64,000 nucleotides of DNA from Rhodobacteraceae bacterium 63075 (lineage in GTDB: Bacteria; Pseudomonadota; Alphaproteobacteria; Rhodobacterales; Rhodobacteraceae): NCBI GenBank assembly GCA_003417655.1, contig QVMW01000004.1, forward strand, positions 62,001 to 126,000, given 5' to 3'. Numbering within the stretch: position 1 is the first letter of the stretch; the number at the start of each line of letters is the position of its first letter. Shown one piece after another: positions 50,333-59,725 of the stretch. The notes beneath the pieces were generated by a model, which saw nothing but the letters and a program-made list of their open reading frames with translations, ran no database searches and was not told the origin of the DNA. Made by a program: the position numbers and the translations under genes.

Positions 50333-52000
50333 ATGGCTGACCCGCGCCGCAACGCCGCCATCTGGTTTGCTGAAGACGGATATGACCCCGATGCCAAGGG
50401 CGTCAATGGCCGGCGGGTTGCCGGCGCGTCCTTCCTCAAGGGGTTTGCGGCCCATGCGGATGTGGACGAATTCGTCTCCCTGAGCCAGGGCCGCAAGGGA
50501 GCCGACGCCTTTGCCGCCAGGATGAAGGCGCTCGGCGTCACGCGACCGGTTCGGGGCGCGAACTTCTTCAACGCCCGGAAAATCGCCCCGCTCGAGACGG
50601 TCTATTTCCCGGCTCCCAACTACGCGGCCGAGCTCTGGCGCAGGCAGTCACTCGGCGCATCGGCCTATTCGATCTGCGGGATCACCCACACGACCGCGAC
50701 AGCGGCCGTCATGCAGGGCATGGTGGATCTGCGCGCCGCCCCCCAGCAGGAATGGGACGCGATCGTCTGCACATCGCGCGCCGTGCATGCCTCGCAGGTT
50801 GCGCAGCTTGACGAGATCGACAGCTATTTCTCGGAGCGTTTCGGCAAGGTGCCCGCGCGGCCGCAAATGCCCGTCATCCCGCTAGGCCTCAATGTGGCCG
50901 ACCATGCGCATGATGCCACGGCCCGCGCGCGCCTGCGCCGCCGCATGGGCTGGAAGAAGGACGATATCGTCTTTGCGACCCTGTCGCGCCTGACGCCCTA
51001 CGGGAAATTCGATCCGCTCCCGCTCTTCATCGCGCTCGAGAATGCGCAAAAGCGGCTCCCGAAACCGCTCAAGCTGCATTTCGTGGCCTGCGGCCTCTAT
51101 GCCGACGGGCATTCGCGCAAGGTTTTCGAAGAGAGCGCCGCAGCGCTCATGCCTTCGGTGAGCTACACCCATCTCGACGGGGCCAGCGCGACTGCACGGT
51201 CCGAGGCGCTTTCGGGCGGGGACATCTTCACCTTCCCGATCGACAACATCCAGGAGACATTCGGCCTCGCCCCTCTCGAGGCCATGGCCGCCGGTCTGCC
51301 AGTGATCACGGCGGATTGGGACGGGATGCGCGACACGGTGACAGGGAATGTCGGCATCACCATCCCGACGCGCGCCCTGCCCGCCTCGCGCGGTCAGATG
51401 GACGCCTGGGGCTACCTTTCCAAGCGCCTGAGCTACGCCCAGTATGGCAACACGAATTCCGCCCTGGTCGAGGTTGACCTGGCTGCCCTGACCGAGGCCA
51501 TCACCGCGCTCGCCTCGGACCCGGCCAAGCGCCGCGCGATGGGGCAAGCGGGGCTCGCGCGGGTGCAGGCGGAATATGACTGGCGCGTCATCATCCCGCG
51601 ATACCAGGATCTCTGGGCCGAGCTCTCGGCCATACGCCGCACGGCCACCCGGGACGAACCGCCGAAGCATTTGCACGCCAATCCGGCTGCGCCCGCCCCG
51701 CAGAAACTCTTTGCCTCCTACCCCAGCGAGGTTCTCCCGCGCGGGATCGGCCGCTGCGCGGCGACACAGGCCGAAGCGGAACTCGAAGAGGTCTATGCGC
51801 TGCGCGGATATGCGCGCATGGGGGCCCCGTTCGAAAAGCTCAAGACGCTTCAGGCGGTTCTCGGCGCGGTGGAGCAAAGCGGCACGGACGGAACGCGCGC
51901 CGAAAAGGTCGCTGAAGCGCTCCGGATGAATGCGCTCACGGTAGACCGTTGCTATATCTGGCTTCTGAAATACGGCTTTCTGGAACGGGTGAGCTCATGA
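50333..52000 (+). CDS. Glycosyltransferase (GT-B) with a C-terminal helix-turn-helix-like extension
   Basis: A 555-residue protein. The GT-B core (about 1-440) ends with the nucleotide-sugar motif NIQETFGLAPLEAMAAGLPVI. A C-terminal extension of about 110 residues ends with AEKVAEALRMNALTVDRCYI-type sequence that looks like a winged-helix or helix-turn-helix segment. The ATG at 50333 has no strong ribosome-binding site. The gene ends in ATGA with a Crp/Fnr regulator. Sugar donor and acceptor are unknown; a surface polysaccharide or lipid is possible. Confidence 0.8.
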   Translation: MADPRRNAAIWFAEDGYDPDAKGVNGRRVAGASFLKGFAAHADVDEFVSLSQGRKGADAFAARMKALGVTRPVRGANFFNARKIAPLETVYFPAPNYAAELWRRQSLGASAYSICGITHTTATAAVMQGMVDLRAAPQQEWDAIVCTSRAVHASQVAQLDEIDSYFSERFGKVPARPQMPVIPLGLNVADHAHDATARARLRRRMGWKKDDIVFATLSRLTPYGKFDPLPLFIALENAQKRLPKPLKLHFVACGLYADGHSRKVFEESAAALMPSVSYTHLDGASATARSEALSGGDIFTFPIDNIQETFGLAPLEAMAAGLPVITADWDGMRDTVTGNVGITIPTRALPASRGQMDAWGYLSKRLSYAQYGNTNSALVEVDLAALTEAITALASDPAKRRAMGQAGLARVQAEYDWRVIIPRYQDLWAELSAIRRTATRDEPPKHLHANPAAPAPQKLFASYPSEVLPRGIGRCAATQAEAELEEVYALRGYARMGAPFEKLKTLQAVLGAVEQSGTDGTRAEKVAEALRMNALTVDRCYIWLLKYGFLERVSS

Positions 52001-52656
52001 GCTGGACAAGAACACTCGAGGCTTTCAAAGGGCTCGATAAGGCCGCGCAGGCCGAGCTTGACGCGCTGCCCGCGCGCGATATTCCCGCGCACCAGATCCT
52101 GTTTCGCCCCGGCGACGCAGCGCAGGGTTTCGTCGTCGTCCTCTCGGGCCGCGTCGATGTGTATCTGACCGGGCCAAGCGGGCGCGAGATCATTCTCTAT
52201 TCGGTCACACCGGGCAAGACCTGCGTTCAGACCACGCTCGGGCTGCTCGGGGATGAAGCCTATACGGGCGAGGCGATCACGTCCGAACCCGCGCGCCTCG
52301 TCATGATTCCAAGACCGCTCTTTTCGCGCCTGATGGACGACTCGAGGCCCTTCCGATCCTACATTTTCTCTGCCTTCGGCGAGCGCCTGAGCGACATGAT
52401 GGCCGTGCTCGAACGCGTTGCCTTTCACAAGGTCGAGGCGCGGCTGGCCCACGGGCTCTTGGAGCGGGCCGTCGGCGGAGAGGTCTCTGCCACGCAAGCC
52501 GAGCTTGCCGCGCAGATCGGCTCGGCGCGCGAAGTGGTTGCGCGCCAGCTCGACACTTTTGCAAAGCGCGGGCTGGTCGAGCGCAGGCGCGGCTCGATCC
52601 GCCTGATGGATATCGCTGCGCTCGAACGCCTGGCGTTTATTTCGCATGAACTGTGA
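51997..52656 (+). CDS. Crp/Fnr family transcriptional regulator
   Basis: A 219-residue regulator. An N-terminal cyclic-nucleotide-type effector domain (about 15-115, with GFVVVLSGRVDVYLTG and a TCVQTTLGLLGD tail) comes first, then a long helix and a winged-helix HTH (ATQAELAAQIGSAREVVARQL). Only one cysteine is present, so it does not have the four-cysteine [4Fe-4S] set of true Fnr; it may sense a nucleotide, heme or another signal. It overlaps the glycosyltransferase gene by four bases. A candidate target site lies right at its stop codon. Confidence 0.9.
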   Translation: MSWTRTLEAFKGLDKAAQAELDALPARDIPAHQILFRPGDAAQGFVVVLSGRVDVYLTGPSGREIILYSVTPGKTCVQTTLGLLGDEAYTGEAITSEPARLVMIPRPLFSRLMDDSRPFRSYIFSAFGERLSDMMAVLERVAFHKVEARLAHGLLERAVGGEVSATQAELAAQIGSAREVVARQLDTFAKRGLVERRRGSIRLMDIAALERLAFISHEL

Positions 52657-52693
52657 TCAAGTCACAGATGGCAGCGCGCGGCTGGGCTATACT
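52651..52693 (+). promoter_or_regulatory. Crp/Fnr-type palindrome and -10 element before DUF2892
   Basis: A perfect inverted repeat CTGTGA-TCAAG-TCACAG lies at 52651-52667, across the stop codon of the Crp-type gene. A TATACT element at 52688-52693 is placed so that its start site would be near 52700, about 41 bases from the palindrome centre. That is the class II activator distance. It would drive the DUF2892 gene (start 52734). Confidence 0.65.
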
Positions 52694-52733
52694 GCTCATG
52701 ATAATCGGCTCCAAACCTGAAAGGGACCACATC

Positions 52734-52928
52734 ATGACCAAGAATATCGGACAGATCGAACGCATCCTGCGCGTCGTCATCGGCGCGGCACTCGTGCTCG
52801 GCTTCTTCCTCACCTCCGGCAGCTACAGCTGGCTTTACCTTCTGGGGCTGATTCCGCTGCTCACCGGCCTCATCGGCTGGTGCCCGCCCTACCAGCTCCT
52901 GGGCATCAACACCTGCAAGAAGAGCTAG
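52734..52928 (+). CDS. DUF2892 small membrane protein (YgaP-like membrane module)
   Basis: A 64-residue protein with two hydrophobic helices and the DUF2892 pattern: IGQIERILRVVIGAALVLGF, then LLGLIPLLTGLIGWCPPYQLLGINTC. The same module is fused to a rhodanese in E. coli YgaP; here it is free. It has two cysteines in the CPPYQLLGINTC segment. It is placed after a Crp/Fnr gene with a palindrome between them, so it is probably regulated by it. Its stop overlaps the convergent patatin gene by four bases. Confidence 0.85.
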   Translation: MTKNIGQIERILRVVIGAALVLGFFLTSGSYSWLYLLGLIPLLTGLIGWCPPYQLLGINTCKKS

Positions 52929-53836
52929 GGCAGCCCGCCCGCCTCGCAAACGCGCAGGATTTCGTCGCGTTTCTCACGGACGATCCGGCGGCCCTCGTCA
53001 ATCGCGGGGGCCGCCTTTTCCAGTTCGAGCACTAGGATTTCCTGCCGCAAATCCGCATCGAGCGCCACATGCGCAGGGTCGCCCGCGGCGCGGGTCTTGC
53101 GCAGATATTCGGTCATGATGTCGATCGAGGTCGACACCACGTCGAAATAATCCGGAGCTGCGGGTTTGTCCCGGCGGTCCTTTGGCTTGAGCCAGTTCTG
53201 GATCGGTTCGGGCAGGGAGACGCCTGATTGACCTTCAAGAAGACCCGGCCAGATGCTCTCTTCGGGTTCCGGCGGATACCAGAGCCTGTCGCCATGCGGC
53301 CCGTTGGGGTTCACCGCGATAACCACATCGGCACCAAGCGCGCGACAGGCCGTGGTCGGAACCGGGTTGACCAGCCCGCCATCGAGCAGCCAACGCCCGC
53401 CATGCCAGTGCGGCGCAAAGACGCCGGGAATGGCAATGGAGGCACGCACCGTCTCGGCAACGGACCCCTCCTGAAGCCAGACCTCACGGCCACTTTCCAT
53501 GTCGGTCGCCACCGCAAGGAACCGGCGCTCCAGGTCCTCGATTCTCTCCGGCACGCCGATCTCGCCAAGCACCTGCGTGATTGCCGCCCCCTGCACCAGC
53601 CCGCCGCCTGAGAGGCGAATATCGAGCAGCCGCATCACCGATTGCCGCGTGAGGCCGCGCGCCCATTCTTCGAGCGCATCCAGGCACCCGCCCGCATAGG
53701 CGGCCCCCACCAGCGCGCCCATCGAGCAGCCGGCAACCACATCGGGCCGCAGGTCCATCTCGTCCAGCTCCAGCAATGCGCCGATATGGCACCAACCACG
53801 CGCGCCGCCAGATCCGAGTGCAAGCCCAAGCTTCAT
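52925..53836 (-). CDS. Patatin-like phospholipase (RssA-type)
   Basis: A 303-residue patatin-family lipid hydrolase. The oxyanion motif is GSGGARGW near the N-terminus, the nucleophile Ser is in GCSMGALVG (GxSxG), and the catalytic Asp is in WLLDGGLVNP. The family is linked to bacterial phospholipid turnover; RssA-type members are of unknown physiological role. It lies directly downstream of uvrA on the same strand (6-base gap). Confidence 0.9.
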   Translation of the reverse strand: MKLGLALGSGGARGWCHIGALLELDEMDLRPDVVAGCSMGALVGAAYAGGCLDALEEWARGLTRQSVMRLLDIRLSGGGLVQGAAITQVLGEIGVPERIEDLERRFLAVATDMESGREVWLQEGSVAETVRASIAIPGVFAPHWHGGRWLLDGGLVNPVPTTACRALGADVVIAVNPNGPHGDRLWYPPEPEESIWPGLLEGQSGVSLPEPIQNWLKPKDRRDKPAAPDYFDVVSTSIDIMTEYLRKTRAAGDPAHVALDADLRQEILVLELEKAAPAIDEGRRIVREKRDEILRVCEAGGLP

Positions 53837-53842
53837 CCGTGC

Positions 53843-56716
53843 CTACTCCGCTGCAGTGCGCTTTTTCGCGGCCAGCATGTCCTTGAGGTAGCGCCCGGTA
53901 TGGCTGCGTGCTTCCTGTGAAACCTGCTCCGGCGTGCCTATTGCGACGATATCGCCGCCCCCGTCCCCGCCTTCGGGGCCGATATCGACGATCCAGTCGG
54001 CGGTCTTGATCACATCGAGATTGTGCTCGATCACGATCACCGTGTTGCCGCTTTCGACCAGCTCATGCAGCACTTCCAGGAGCTTGGCGACATCCTCGAA
54101 ATGCAGGCCTGTGGTCGGTTCGTCGAGGATGTAGAGCGTTCGGCCCGTCGAGCGCTTGCTGAGCTCCTTGGAAAGCTTCACCCGCTGAGCCTCGCCGCCC
54201 GAGAGGGTCGTGGCCTGCTGGCCAACCTTGATATAGCCAAGGCCGACGCGCATCAGCGCATCCATCTTCTCGCGAATGACCGGGACGGCCTTGAAAAACT
54301 CCTGCGCCTCTTCAACCGTCATATCAAGAACATCGGCTATATTCTTGCCCTTGAAGCGAATTTCCAGCGTCTCACGGTTATAGCGCGCGCCCTTGCAGGT
54401 CTCGCATTCCACGTAGACATCCGGCAGGAAATGCATCTCGATCTTGATGACGCCATCGCCCTGGCAGGCTTCGCAGCGCCCGCCCTTGACGTTGAAGCTG
54501 AAGCGTCCCGGCTTGTAGCCACGCGCCTTGGCCTCGGGCAGCCCGGCGAACCAGTCGCGGATCGGGGTGAAGGCCCCGGTGTAAGTCGCTGGATTCGAAC
54601 GGGGAGTTCGCCCGATTGGCCGCTGGTCAATGTCGATCACCTTGTCGAGATGTTCCAGACCCTTGATCGTCTCGCAGGGCGCGGGCGTCTGCCGCGCGCC
54701 GTTGAGCCGCATCGACGCGGTCTTGAACAGGGTCTCGATGGTCAGGGTCGACTTGCCCCCGCCAGAGACCCCCGTGACGCAGATGAACTTGCCGAGGGGA
54801 AACTCGGCCGTGGTATTGCGAAGGTTGTTGCCCGTCGCCTTGACGACGGTCACGTTCTTGCCATTGCCGTCGCGGCGCACACTCGGAACAGCTATCTCGC
54901 GCTGGCCCGACAGATACTGCCCCGTGATCGAGGCTGGATCGGCGGCAACGTGTTCGGGCGTGCCGTGGCTGACGACGCGGCCACCATGAATCCCCGCGCC
55001 GGGGCCGATATCGAAGACATAATCAGCTTCCCGGATCGCCTCCTCATCGTGCTCCACGACGATCACAGTGTTGCCCGCATCCCTCAGGTTCTTGAGCGTC
55101 GTGAGCAGGCGGTCATTGTCGCGCTGGTGCAATCCGATGCTCGGCTCGTCGAGCACGTAGAGCACGCCTTGCAGGCCCGACCCGATCTGGCTGGCCAGAC
55201 GGATCCGCTGGCTCTCGCCGCCCGAGAGCGTTCCGGCATTGCGGCTGAGCGTCAGGTATTCGAGGCCGACATTGTTGAGAAAGCCGAGCCGCTCGCTGAT
55301 CTCCTTCAGGATCGCGCGGGCGATCTCGTTTTTCTGTGTGCTCAGCGCCTCGGGCACGGTTTGCATCCAGTCCAGCGCCTCGCGAATGGACATCTCCACC
55401 ACCTGTCCGACATGCAAACGCTTCCCTTCCGGCCCGATCTTCACGGCCAGCGCTTCCTCCCTGAGGCGGTAGCCGCCGCAGGTCCCGCAAGGGCGATTGT
55501 TCTGATAGCGCTCGAATTCCTCGCGAATCCAGTTGCTGTCAGTCTCGCGATAGCGCCGTTCCATGTTGGGGATGACCCCTTCGAAGCTGCGCGAGACCTG
55601 GTAGACACGTCCGCCCTCGTCGTAGCGGAACTGGATTTCCTCTTCGCCGGACCCATGGAGAAACACCTGCTGGACATGGGCCGGAAGGTCCTTCCAACGC
55701 GCGTTCTGATCGAACTCGTAATGCTTCGCGATCGCTTCGATCGTTTGCAGGAAGTAAGGCGACTTGCCCTTGCGCCACGGTGCAAGGGCCCCATCGGAGA
55801 TTTTCAGCGCGGCATCCGGGACGACGAGCTTTTCATCGAAGAAAAGCTCAACGCCAAGCCCGTCGCAATCGGGACAGGCCCCGAAGGGCGCGTTGAAGGA
55901 AAAGAGCCTCGGCTCGATCTCGGGGATGGTGAAGCCGCTCACGGGGCAGGCGAAATTTTCCGAGAAGGTGATGCGCTCCGGCTCACCCTCCTTAGGCGCG
56001 GTCTCCAGGACGGTGATGCCATCGGCGAGGTCCAGCGCCGTGCGGAAACTGTCAGCAAGGCGCGTCTCGAGACCTTCGCGGACCACGATCCGGTCGACCA
56101 CCACGTCGATATCATGGCGGTATTTCTTGTCGAGCGTGGGCGGTTCATCGAGCTCGTAGAACTCCCCGTCCACCTTCACGCGCTGGAAGCCCTGCTTGCG
56201 AAGCTCGAGAAACTCCTTGCGATACTCGCCCTTGCGGTCGCGGATCATCGGCGCCAGCAGATAGCCGCGCGTGCCCTCCTCCATCGCCATGACACGGTCG
56301 ACCATGTCCTGAACCTGCTGCGCCTCGATCGGAGCGCCCGTGGCAGGCGAATACGGCGTGCCTGCCCGCGCGAAAAGAAGGCGCATGTAGTCATAAATCT
56401 CGGTGACGGTGCCGACCGTCGAACGCGGGTTCTTGCTGGTGGTTTTCTGCTCGATGGAAATCGCCGGGGACAAGCCGCTGATATGGTCCATATCCGGCTT
56501 TTCCATCATGTCGAGGAACTGCCGCGCATAGGCCGACAGGCTCTCGACATAGCGGCGCTGGCCCTCGGCATAGATCGTGTCGAAGGCGAGGCTGGACTTG
56601 CCCGAGCCGCTCAGCCCGGTGATCACGACAAGCTGATCGCGCGGAATATCCACATCAATGGACTTGAGATTATGCTCGCGCGCGCCCCGCACTTCGATGT
56701 ATTTCAGCTCGGCCAT
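53843..56716 (-). CDS. uvrA: Excinuclease ABC subunit A
   Basis: A 957-residue UvrA, the DNA damage-recognition ATPase of nucleotide excision repair. Both ABC halves are visible: Walker A motifs GLSGSGKSS (residues 34-42) and [10 protein letters not shown]. The zinc modules are [16 protein letters not shown] and the pair [16 protein letters not shown]. Signature motifs LSGGE occur twice. The start is the ATG at 56716, with a TTG 7 codons upstream not favoured. A LexA-type box lies 67-81 bases upstream, so it is probably SOS-induced. Confidence 0.97.
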   Translation of the reverse strand: MAELKYIEVRGAREHNLKSIDVDIPRDQLVVITGLSGSGKSSLAFDTIYAEGQRRYVESLSAYARQFLDMMEKPDMDHISGLSPAISIEQKTTSKNPRSTVGTVTEIYDYMRLLFARAGTPYSPATGAPIEAQQVQDMVDRVMAMEEGTRGYLLAPMIRDRKGEYRKEFLELRKQGFQRVKVDGEFYELDEPPTLDKKYRHDIDVVVDRIVVREGLETRLADSFRTALDLADGITVLETAPKEGEPERITFSENFACPVSGFTIPEIEPRLFSFNAPFGACPDCDGLGVELFFDEKLVVPDAALKISDGALAPWRKGKSPYFLQTIEAIAKHYEFDQNARWKDLPAHVQQVFLHGSGEEEIQFRYDEGGRVYQVSRSFEGVIPNMERRYRETDSNWIREEFERYQNNRPCGTCGGYRLREEALAVKIGPEGKRLHVGQVVEMSIREALDWMQTVPEALSTQKNEIARAILKEISERLGFLNNVGLEYLTLSRNAGTLSGGESQRIRLASQIGSGLQGVLYVLDEPSIGLHQRDNDRLLTTLKNLRDAGNTVIVVEHDEEAIREADYVFDIGPGAGIHGGRVVSHGTPEHVAADPASITGQYLSGQREIAVPSVRRDGNGKNVTVVKATGNNLRNTTAEFPLGKFICVTGVSGGGKSTLTIETLFKTASMRLNGARQTPAPCETIKGLEHLDKVIDIDQRPIGRTPRSNPATYTGAFTPIRDWFAGLPEAKARGYKPGRFSFNVKGGRCEACQGDGVIKIEMHFLPDVYVECETCKGARYNRETLEIRFKGKNIADVLDMTVEEAQEFFKAVPVIREKMDALMRVGLGYIKVGQQATTLSGGEAQRVKLSKELSKRSTGRTLYILDEPTTGLHFEDVAKLLEVLHELVESGNTVIVIEHNLDVIKTADWIVDIGPEGGDGGGDIVAIGTPEQVSQEARSHTGRYLKDMLAAKKRTAAE

Positions 56717-56782
56717 GCTCGCCCCCGCGGTTACCAACTCCTGATGTAGTTAACTTCTTGGAAAGTTCCAACAGGAAATCGA

Positions 56783-56797
56783 GAACATTGCAAGAAC
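56783..56797 (-). promoter_or_regulatory. LexA box before uvrA
   Basis: On the minus strand, GTTC at 56797-56794, seven bases, and GTTC at 56786-56783 form the direct repeat GTTC-N7-GTTC, the LexA site of alphaproteobacteria. It lies 67 bases upstream of the uvrA start codon, in the right place to block the promoter. This supports SOS control of uvrA. Confidence 0.85.
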
Positions 56798-56880
56798 ATG
56801 TTTCAAGTCTCCCGCCCCCGGCGGATCGCAGCCCAATGATCGTTTATCGCAGATGGCCAGCATGACGCGCGCCTCACGCC

Positions 56881-57441
56881 TCAGGGGCGCTGCGCCAGCG
56901 CCCAGGAGCAGATCGGGAAGAAGGGATCGTTTGTCAGATCATCTGTGGCGGGGTCGAATTTCGGCGGCCAGTCCGGCTCGAGATTGCGCGCCGCGCATGC
57001 GCGGTTTCCCCAGCTCTCGGCGCGGATGCGATCCTCGGGGAAGCCTGCTTCCATGAGCAGGTTCTTGAGCCCCCGCGCGCTCCAGCGCGAGCAATCCACC
57101 GGGTCGCCATGGAAGGGTATGTGGAACGGGACCGCGATCCAGAAATACCCGCCCTCCCTGAGCATATCGACCACGTTGCAAAGCGCCGCATAGGGCCGGT
57201 CCAGATGTTCCCAAACCTGGTTGGCCAGAATGAGATCGAACTGCCTGATTTCTCCTGACGCATCCAGAAAAGGCCCCGCGCAGATATCATGACGCGGATA
57301 GGTGAACCGCTCATAGCTCTTGAGCTTGAGCCGCTTTCCCCATTGGCCGGAGATTTCCGCGGCCTCCATCTGCTCAAGCGGTAACTCCCTGAGCCACCGC
57401 GCGCTCACGCGGTTCATCACGACGCGGTTGAGACTCACCAT
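56881..57441 (-). CDS. SAM-dependent methyltransferase (type 11)
   Basis: A 186-residue methyltransferase of the class I fold. It is shorter than usual: the first Rossmann beta strand and SAM-binding loop are reduced. FDLILANQVWEHLDRPYAALCNVV is a typical post-II motif, and LREGGYFWIAVPFHIPFHGDP is the later catalytic-region strand with a conserved His. The substrate is unknown. It follows lpdA after 21 bases on the same strand, so it may be co-transcribed with it. Confidence 0.75.
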   Translation of the reverse strand: MVSLNRVVMNRVSARWLRELPLEQMEAAEISGQWGKRLKLKSYERFTYPRHDICAGPFLDASGEIRQFDLILANQVWEHLDRPYAALCNVVDMLREGGYFWIAVPFHIPFHGDPVDCSRWSARGLKNLLMEAGFPEDRIRAESWGNRACAARNLEPDWPPKFDPATDDLTNDPFFPICSWALAQRP

Positions 57442-57462
57442 GCCCGCGCTCCCGGCTTCGGC

Positions 57463-58857
57463 CTAGAAGTGAATGGCCCTGCCATAGGCATCGAGCACGC
57501 TCTCATGCATCATCTCCGACAGCGTCGGATGCGGGAACACCGTGTGCATCAGATCTTCTTCCGTGGTTTCGAGCTGACGGCCGACGACATAGCCCTGGAT
57601 CAGCTCGGTCACTTCCGCCCCGACCATATGCGCGCCCAGAAGCTCGCCCGTCTTGGCGCAGAATACGGTTTTCACCATCCCCTCCGCCTCTCCAAGCGCA
57701 ATCGCCTTGCCATTGCCGATGAAGGGAAAGCGCCCGACCTTGATGTCGTAACCCAGTTCCCTGGCCTTCGCCTCGGTATAGCCCACGCTGGCCACCTGCG
57801 GATGACAATAGGTGCAGCCCGCGATGCTCTCGGGGCGCACGGGATGGACTTTCCTGCCTGCGATGTGCTCGGCGACCATCACGCCCTCATGGCTTGCCTT
57901 GTGCGCCAGCCAGGGCGCCCCCGCAATATCGCCGATGGCGTAGAGCCCGTCCACACCCGTGCGGCAATACTCATCGACCGTCACATGGCTCCGGTCGATC
58001 TTCACGCCCATGTCCTCAAGCCCGAGATTCTCGACATTCCCGACGATGCCCACCGCAGAAATCACCGTGTCGAACTCGTGCTTTTCCGTCTTGTCGCCCA
58101 TCTCGATATGCGCCGTGACCTTGCCTTTCGCCCGGTCGAGCTTCTTCACGCTGGCCTTATGCATGATCTTCATGCCCTGTTTCTCGAACTGCTTCCTGGC
58201 GAAGGCGCTGATCTCTTCGTCCTCCACGGGCAGGACACGATCCATGACTTCGACAACTGTCGTCTCCGCGCCGAGCGTGTTGTAGAAACTGGCAAATTCG
58301 ATCCCAATCGCTCCCGAGCCGATCACCAGCAGCTTTTTCGGCATATGCGGCGGCTGCAGCGCGTGGCGATAGGTCCAGACATTCTCACCGTCCGCTTCGA
58401 GCCCGGGCAGTTCGCGGGCGCGCGCGCCTGTCGCCAGCACGATGTTCTTGGCCGTCAGCTCCTCGCTGCCCGTCTCGGTCTTGACCGACACCTTGCCCTT
58501 GCCGGCAAGCCTGGCCTCGCCCATCACCACATCTATCTTGTTCTTCTTCATCAGGTGGCTGATCCCGCCCGAAAGCTGGCCCGCCACATCTCGCGAGCGC
58601 TTCACGACCGCCTCCAGATCGTAGTCGATCTTTTCCGCCTTGAGCCCGAACTCCTTGGCCCGGTGCATGAGGTGGAACACCTCCGAAGAGCGCAAGAGGG
58701 CCTTGGTGGGAATGCAGCCCCAGTTGAGGCAGATCCCGCCCATGTTCTCACGTTCCACGATCACGACCTTGAGCCCGAGCTGGGCGCCACGAATGGCCGC
58801 GACATAGCCTCCCGGCCCTGCACCGATCACGATCATATCATAGGATTTACCCGCCAT
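57463..58857 (-). CDS. lpdA: Dihydrolipoyl dehydrogenase (E3)
   Basis: A 464-residue flavoprotein with FAD motif IVIGAGPGGYVAAI. The redox disulfide is C43 and C48 (GGICLNWGCIPTKALL). A second dinucleotide motif is LLVIGSGAIGIEFASFY, and the C-terminal active-site His-Glu is in VFPHPTLSEMMHE. It re-oxidises lipoyl groups of pyruvate, 2-oxoglutarate and branched-chain 2-oxoacid dehydrogenases. The ATG at 58857 is preferred over a start 11 codons upstream. It stands without its E1/E2 partners here. Confidence 0.94.
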   Translation of the reverse strand: MAGKSYDMIVIGAGPGGYVAAIRGAQLGLKVVIVERENMGGICLNWGCIPTKALLRSSEVFHLMHRAKEFGLKAEKIDYDLEAVVKRSRDVAGQLSGGISHLMKKNKIDVVMGEARLAGKGKVSVKTETGSEELTAKNIVLATGARARELPGLEADGENVWTYRHALQPPHMPKKLLVIGSGAIGIEFASFYNTLGAETTVVEVMDRVLPVEDEEISAFARKQFEKQGMKIMHKASVKKLDRAKGKVTAHIEMGDKTEKHEFDTVISAVGIVGNVENLGLEDMGVKIDRSHVTVDEYCRTGVDGLYAIGDIAGAPWLAHKASHEGVMVAEHIAGRKVHPVRPESIAGCTYCHPQVASVGYTEAKARELGYDIKVGRFPFIGNGKAIALGEAEGMVKTVFCAKTGELLGAHMVGAEVTELIQGYVVGRQLETTEEDLMHTVFPHPTLSEMMHESVLDAYGRAIHF

Positions 58858-58909
58858 TGCACACTCCGTTCTGCTAGCAGCGCGGCACACGCAAGAGCGG
58901 CCGCCAAAT

Positions 58910-58929
58910 TTAGTTTGACGTTAAACTAA
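58910..58929. promoter_or_regulatory. Perfect inverted repeat upstream of lpdA
   Basis: TTAGTTT at 58910-58916 and AAACTAA at 58923-58929 form a 7-bp inverted repeat around GACGTT, about 55 bases before the lpdA start. The sequence stands out as AT-rich and palindromic. It is a candidate operator. No binding protein is identified. Confidence 0.45.
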
Positions 58930-59021
58930 CTTGATAACAGGAGCAATGAAGCATTGCCGCGCAGTGGCAAGGCGCGGCAACTCACAGAACCGGCAGGCAG
59001 GTGGCCCGCCGCCGAACTGCG

Positions 59022-59609
59022 TCATGCGGCCGCCTGCAACTCTTTCACCGTGCTTCCGTAGCCGCCGCTTTCCATGTAGGCGATTTCCTGTGCCGTGGAG
59101 GTCCGCCCCAAGGCGTCGTTGCGATAGGGAAACCGACCGAACTTGCGGATAACCTCGCGATGCGCGCGCGCATGGAGCAGGTTGGCCTCGCCGGTCTCGG
59201 GCATGCGCTGCTTGATGAGCCGAATGCAACGGTCCTGATCCGAAAGACTCTCAGAATGCATCAGCGGCAGATAGAAAAACTGGCGCTGCGGCTCGGCGAT
59301 TTTCATGTCCCAGTCCCTGGAGATGGCGCATTTGGCCGCGCAGAGCGCCTGCTTGTCGGTCAGAAACGCCCGGGCCTGGCCCCGGAACATGTTCCTTGGA
59401 AACTGATCGAGCAGGATGACATAGGCCAGCGCGCCTTTCGCATCCTTGGGCCAGCGATGCAGTTCTTCCATTTTCGCCTGCTCCCAGGTGGAGAGGAATC
59501 TGGCGCGGATCGTTTCGTCCAGCTCATCCGAGGCTTCGTACCAGGCCGACTGGCCAGCCTCCTCAATCCAGAACGACAAAACGTCTTCCGGCTTAACCAA
59601 AGCACCCAT
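59022..59609 (-). CDS. DUF924 family protein
   Basis: A 195-residue soluble protein with the DUF924 signature: PEDVLSFWIEEAGQSAWYEA at the N-terminus, LAYVILLDQFPRNMFRGQARAF, and HSESLSDQDRCIRLIKQ. The predicted fold is a helical TPR-like structure; no activity is established for the family. AAGGAGGAAAGCTCA precedes the ATG. Nearby genes give no functional hint. Confidence 0.9.
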   Translation of the reverse strand: MGALVKPEDVLSFWIEEAGQSAWYEASDELDETIRARFLSTWEQAKMEELHRWPKDAKGALAYVILLDQFPRNMFRGQARAFLTDKQALCAAKCAISRDWDMKIAEPQRQFFYLPLMHSESLSDQDRCIRLIKQRMPETGEANLLHARAHREVIRKFGRFPYRNDALGRTSTAQEIAYMESGGYGSTVKELQAAA

Positions 59610-59725
59610 TGAGCTTTCCTCCTTGCTCTCGCGCCTGTGACTCGCCCCGAGGTTAACCTGACGTTACGCCCTGATTCCCGCAGAAAAAAGTAAAGTTTTG
59701 CTACAAATGAAACAGTTTTATGTCG

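Noticed and set aside
54023..56749. A 908-codon open frame antisense to uvrA
   Set aside because: It mirrors uvrA codon structure, has no recognisable motif and would require overlapping uvrA entirely.
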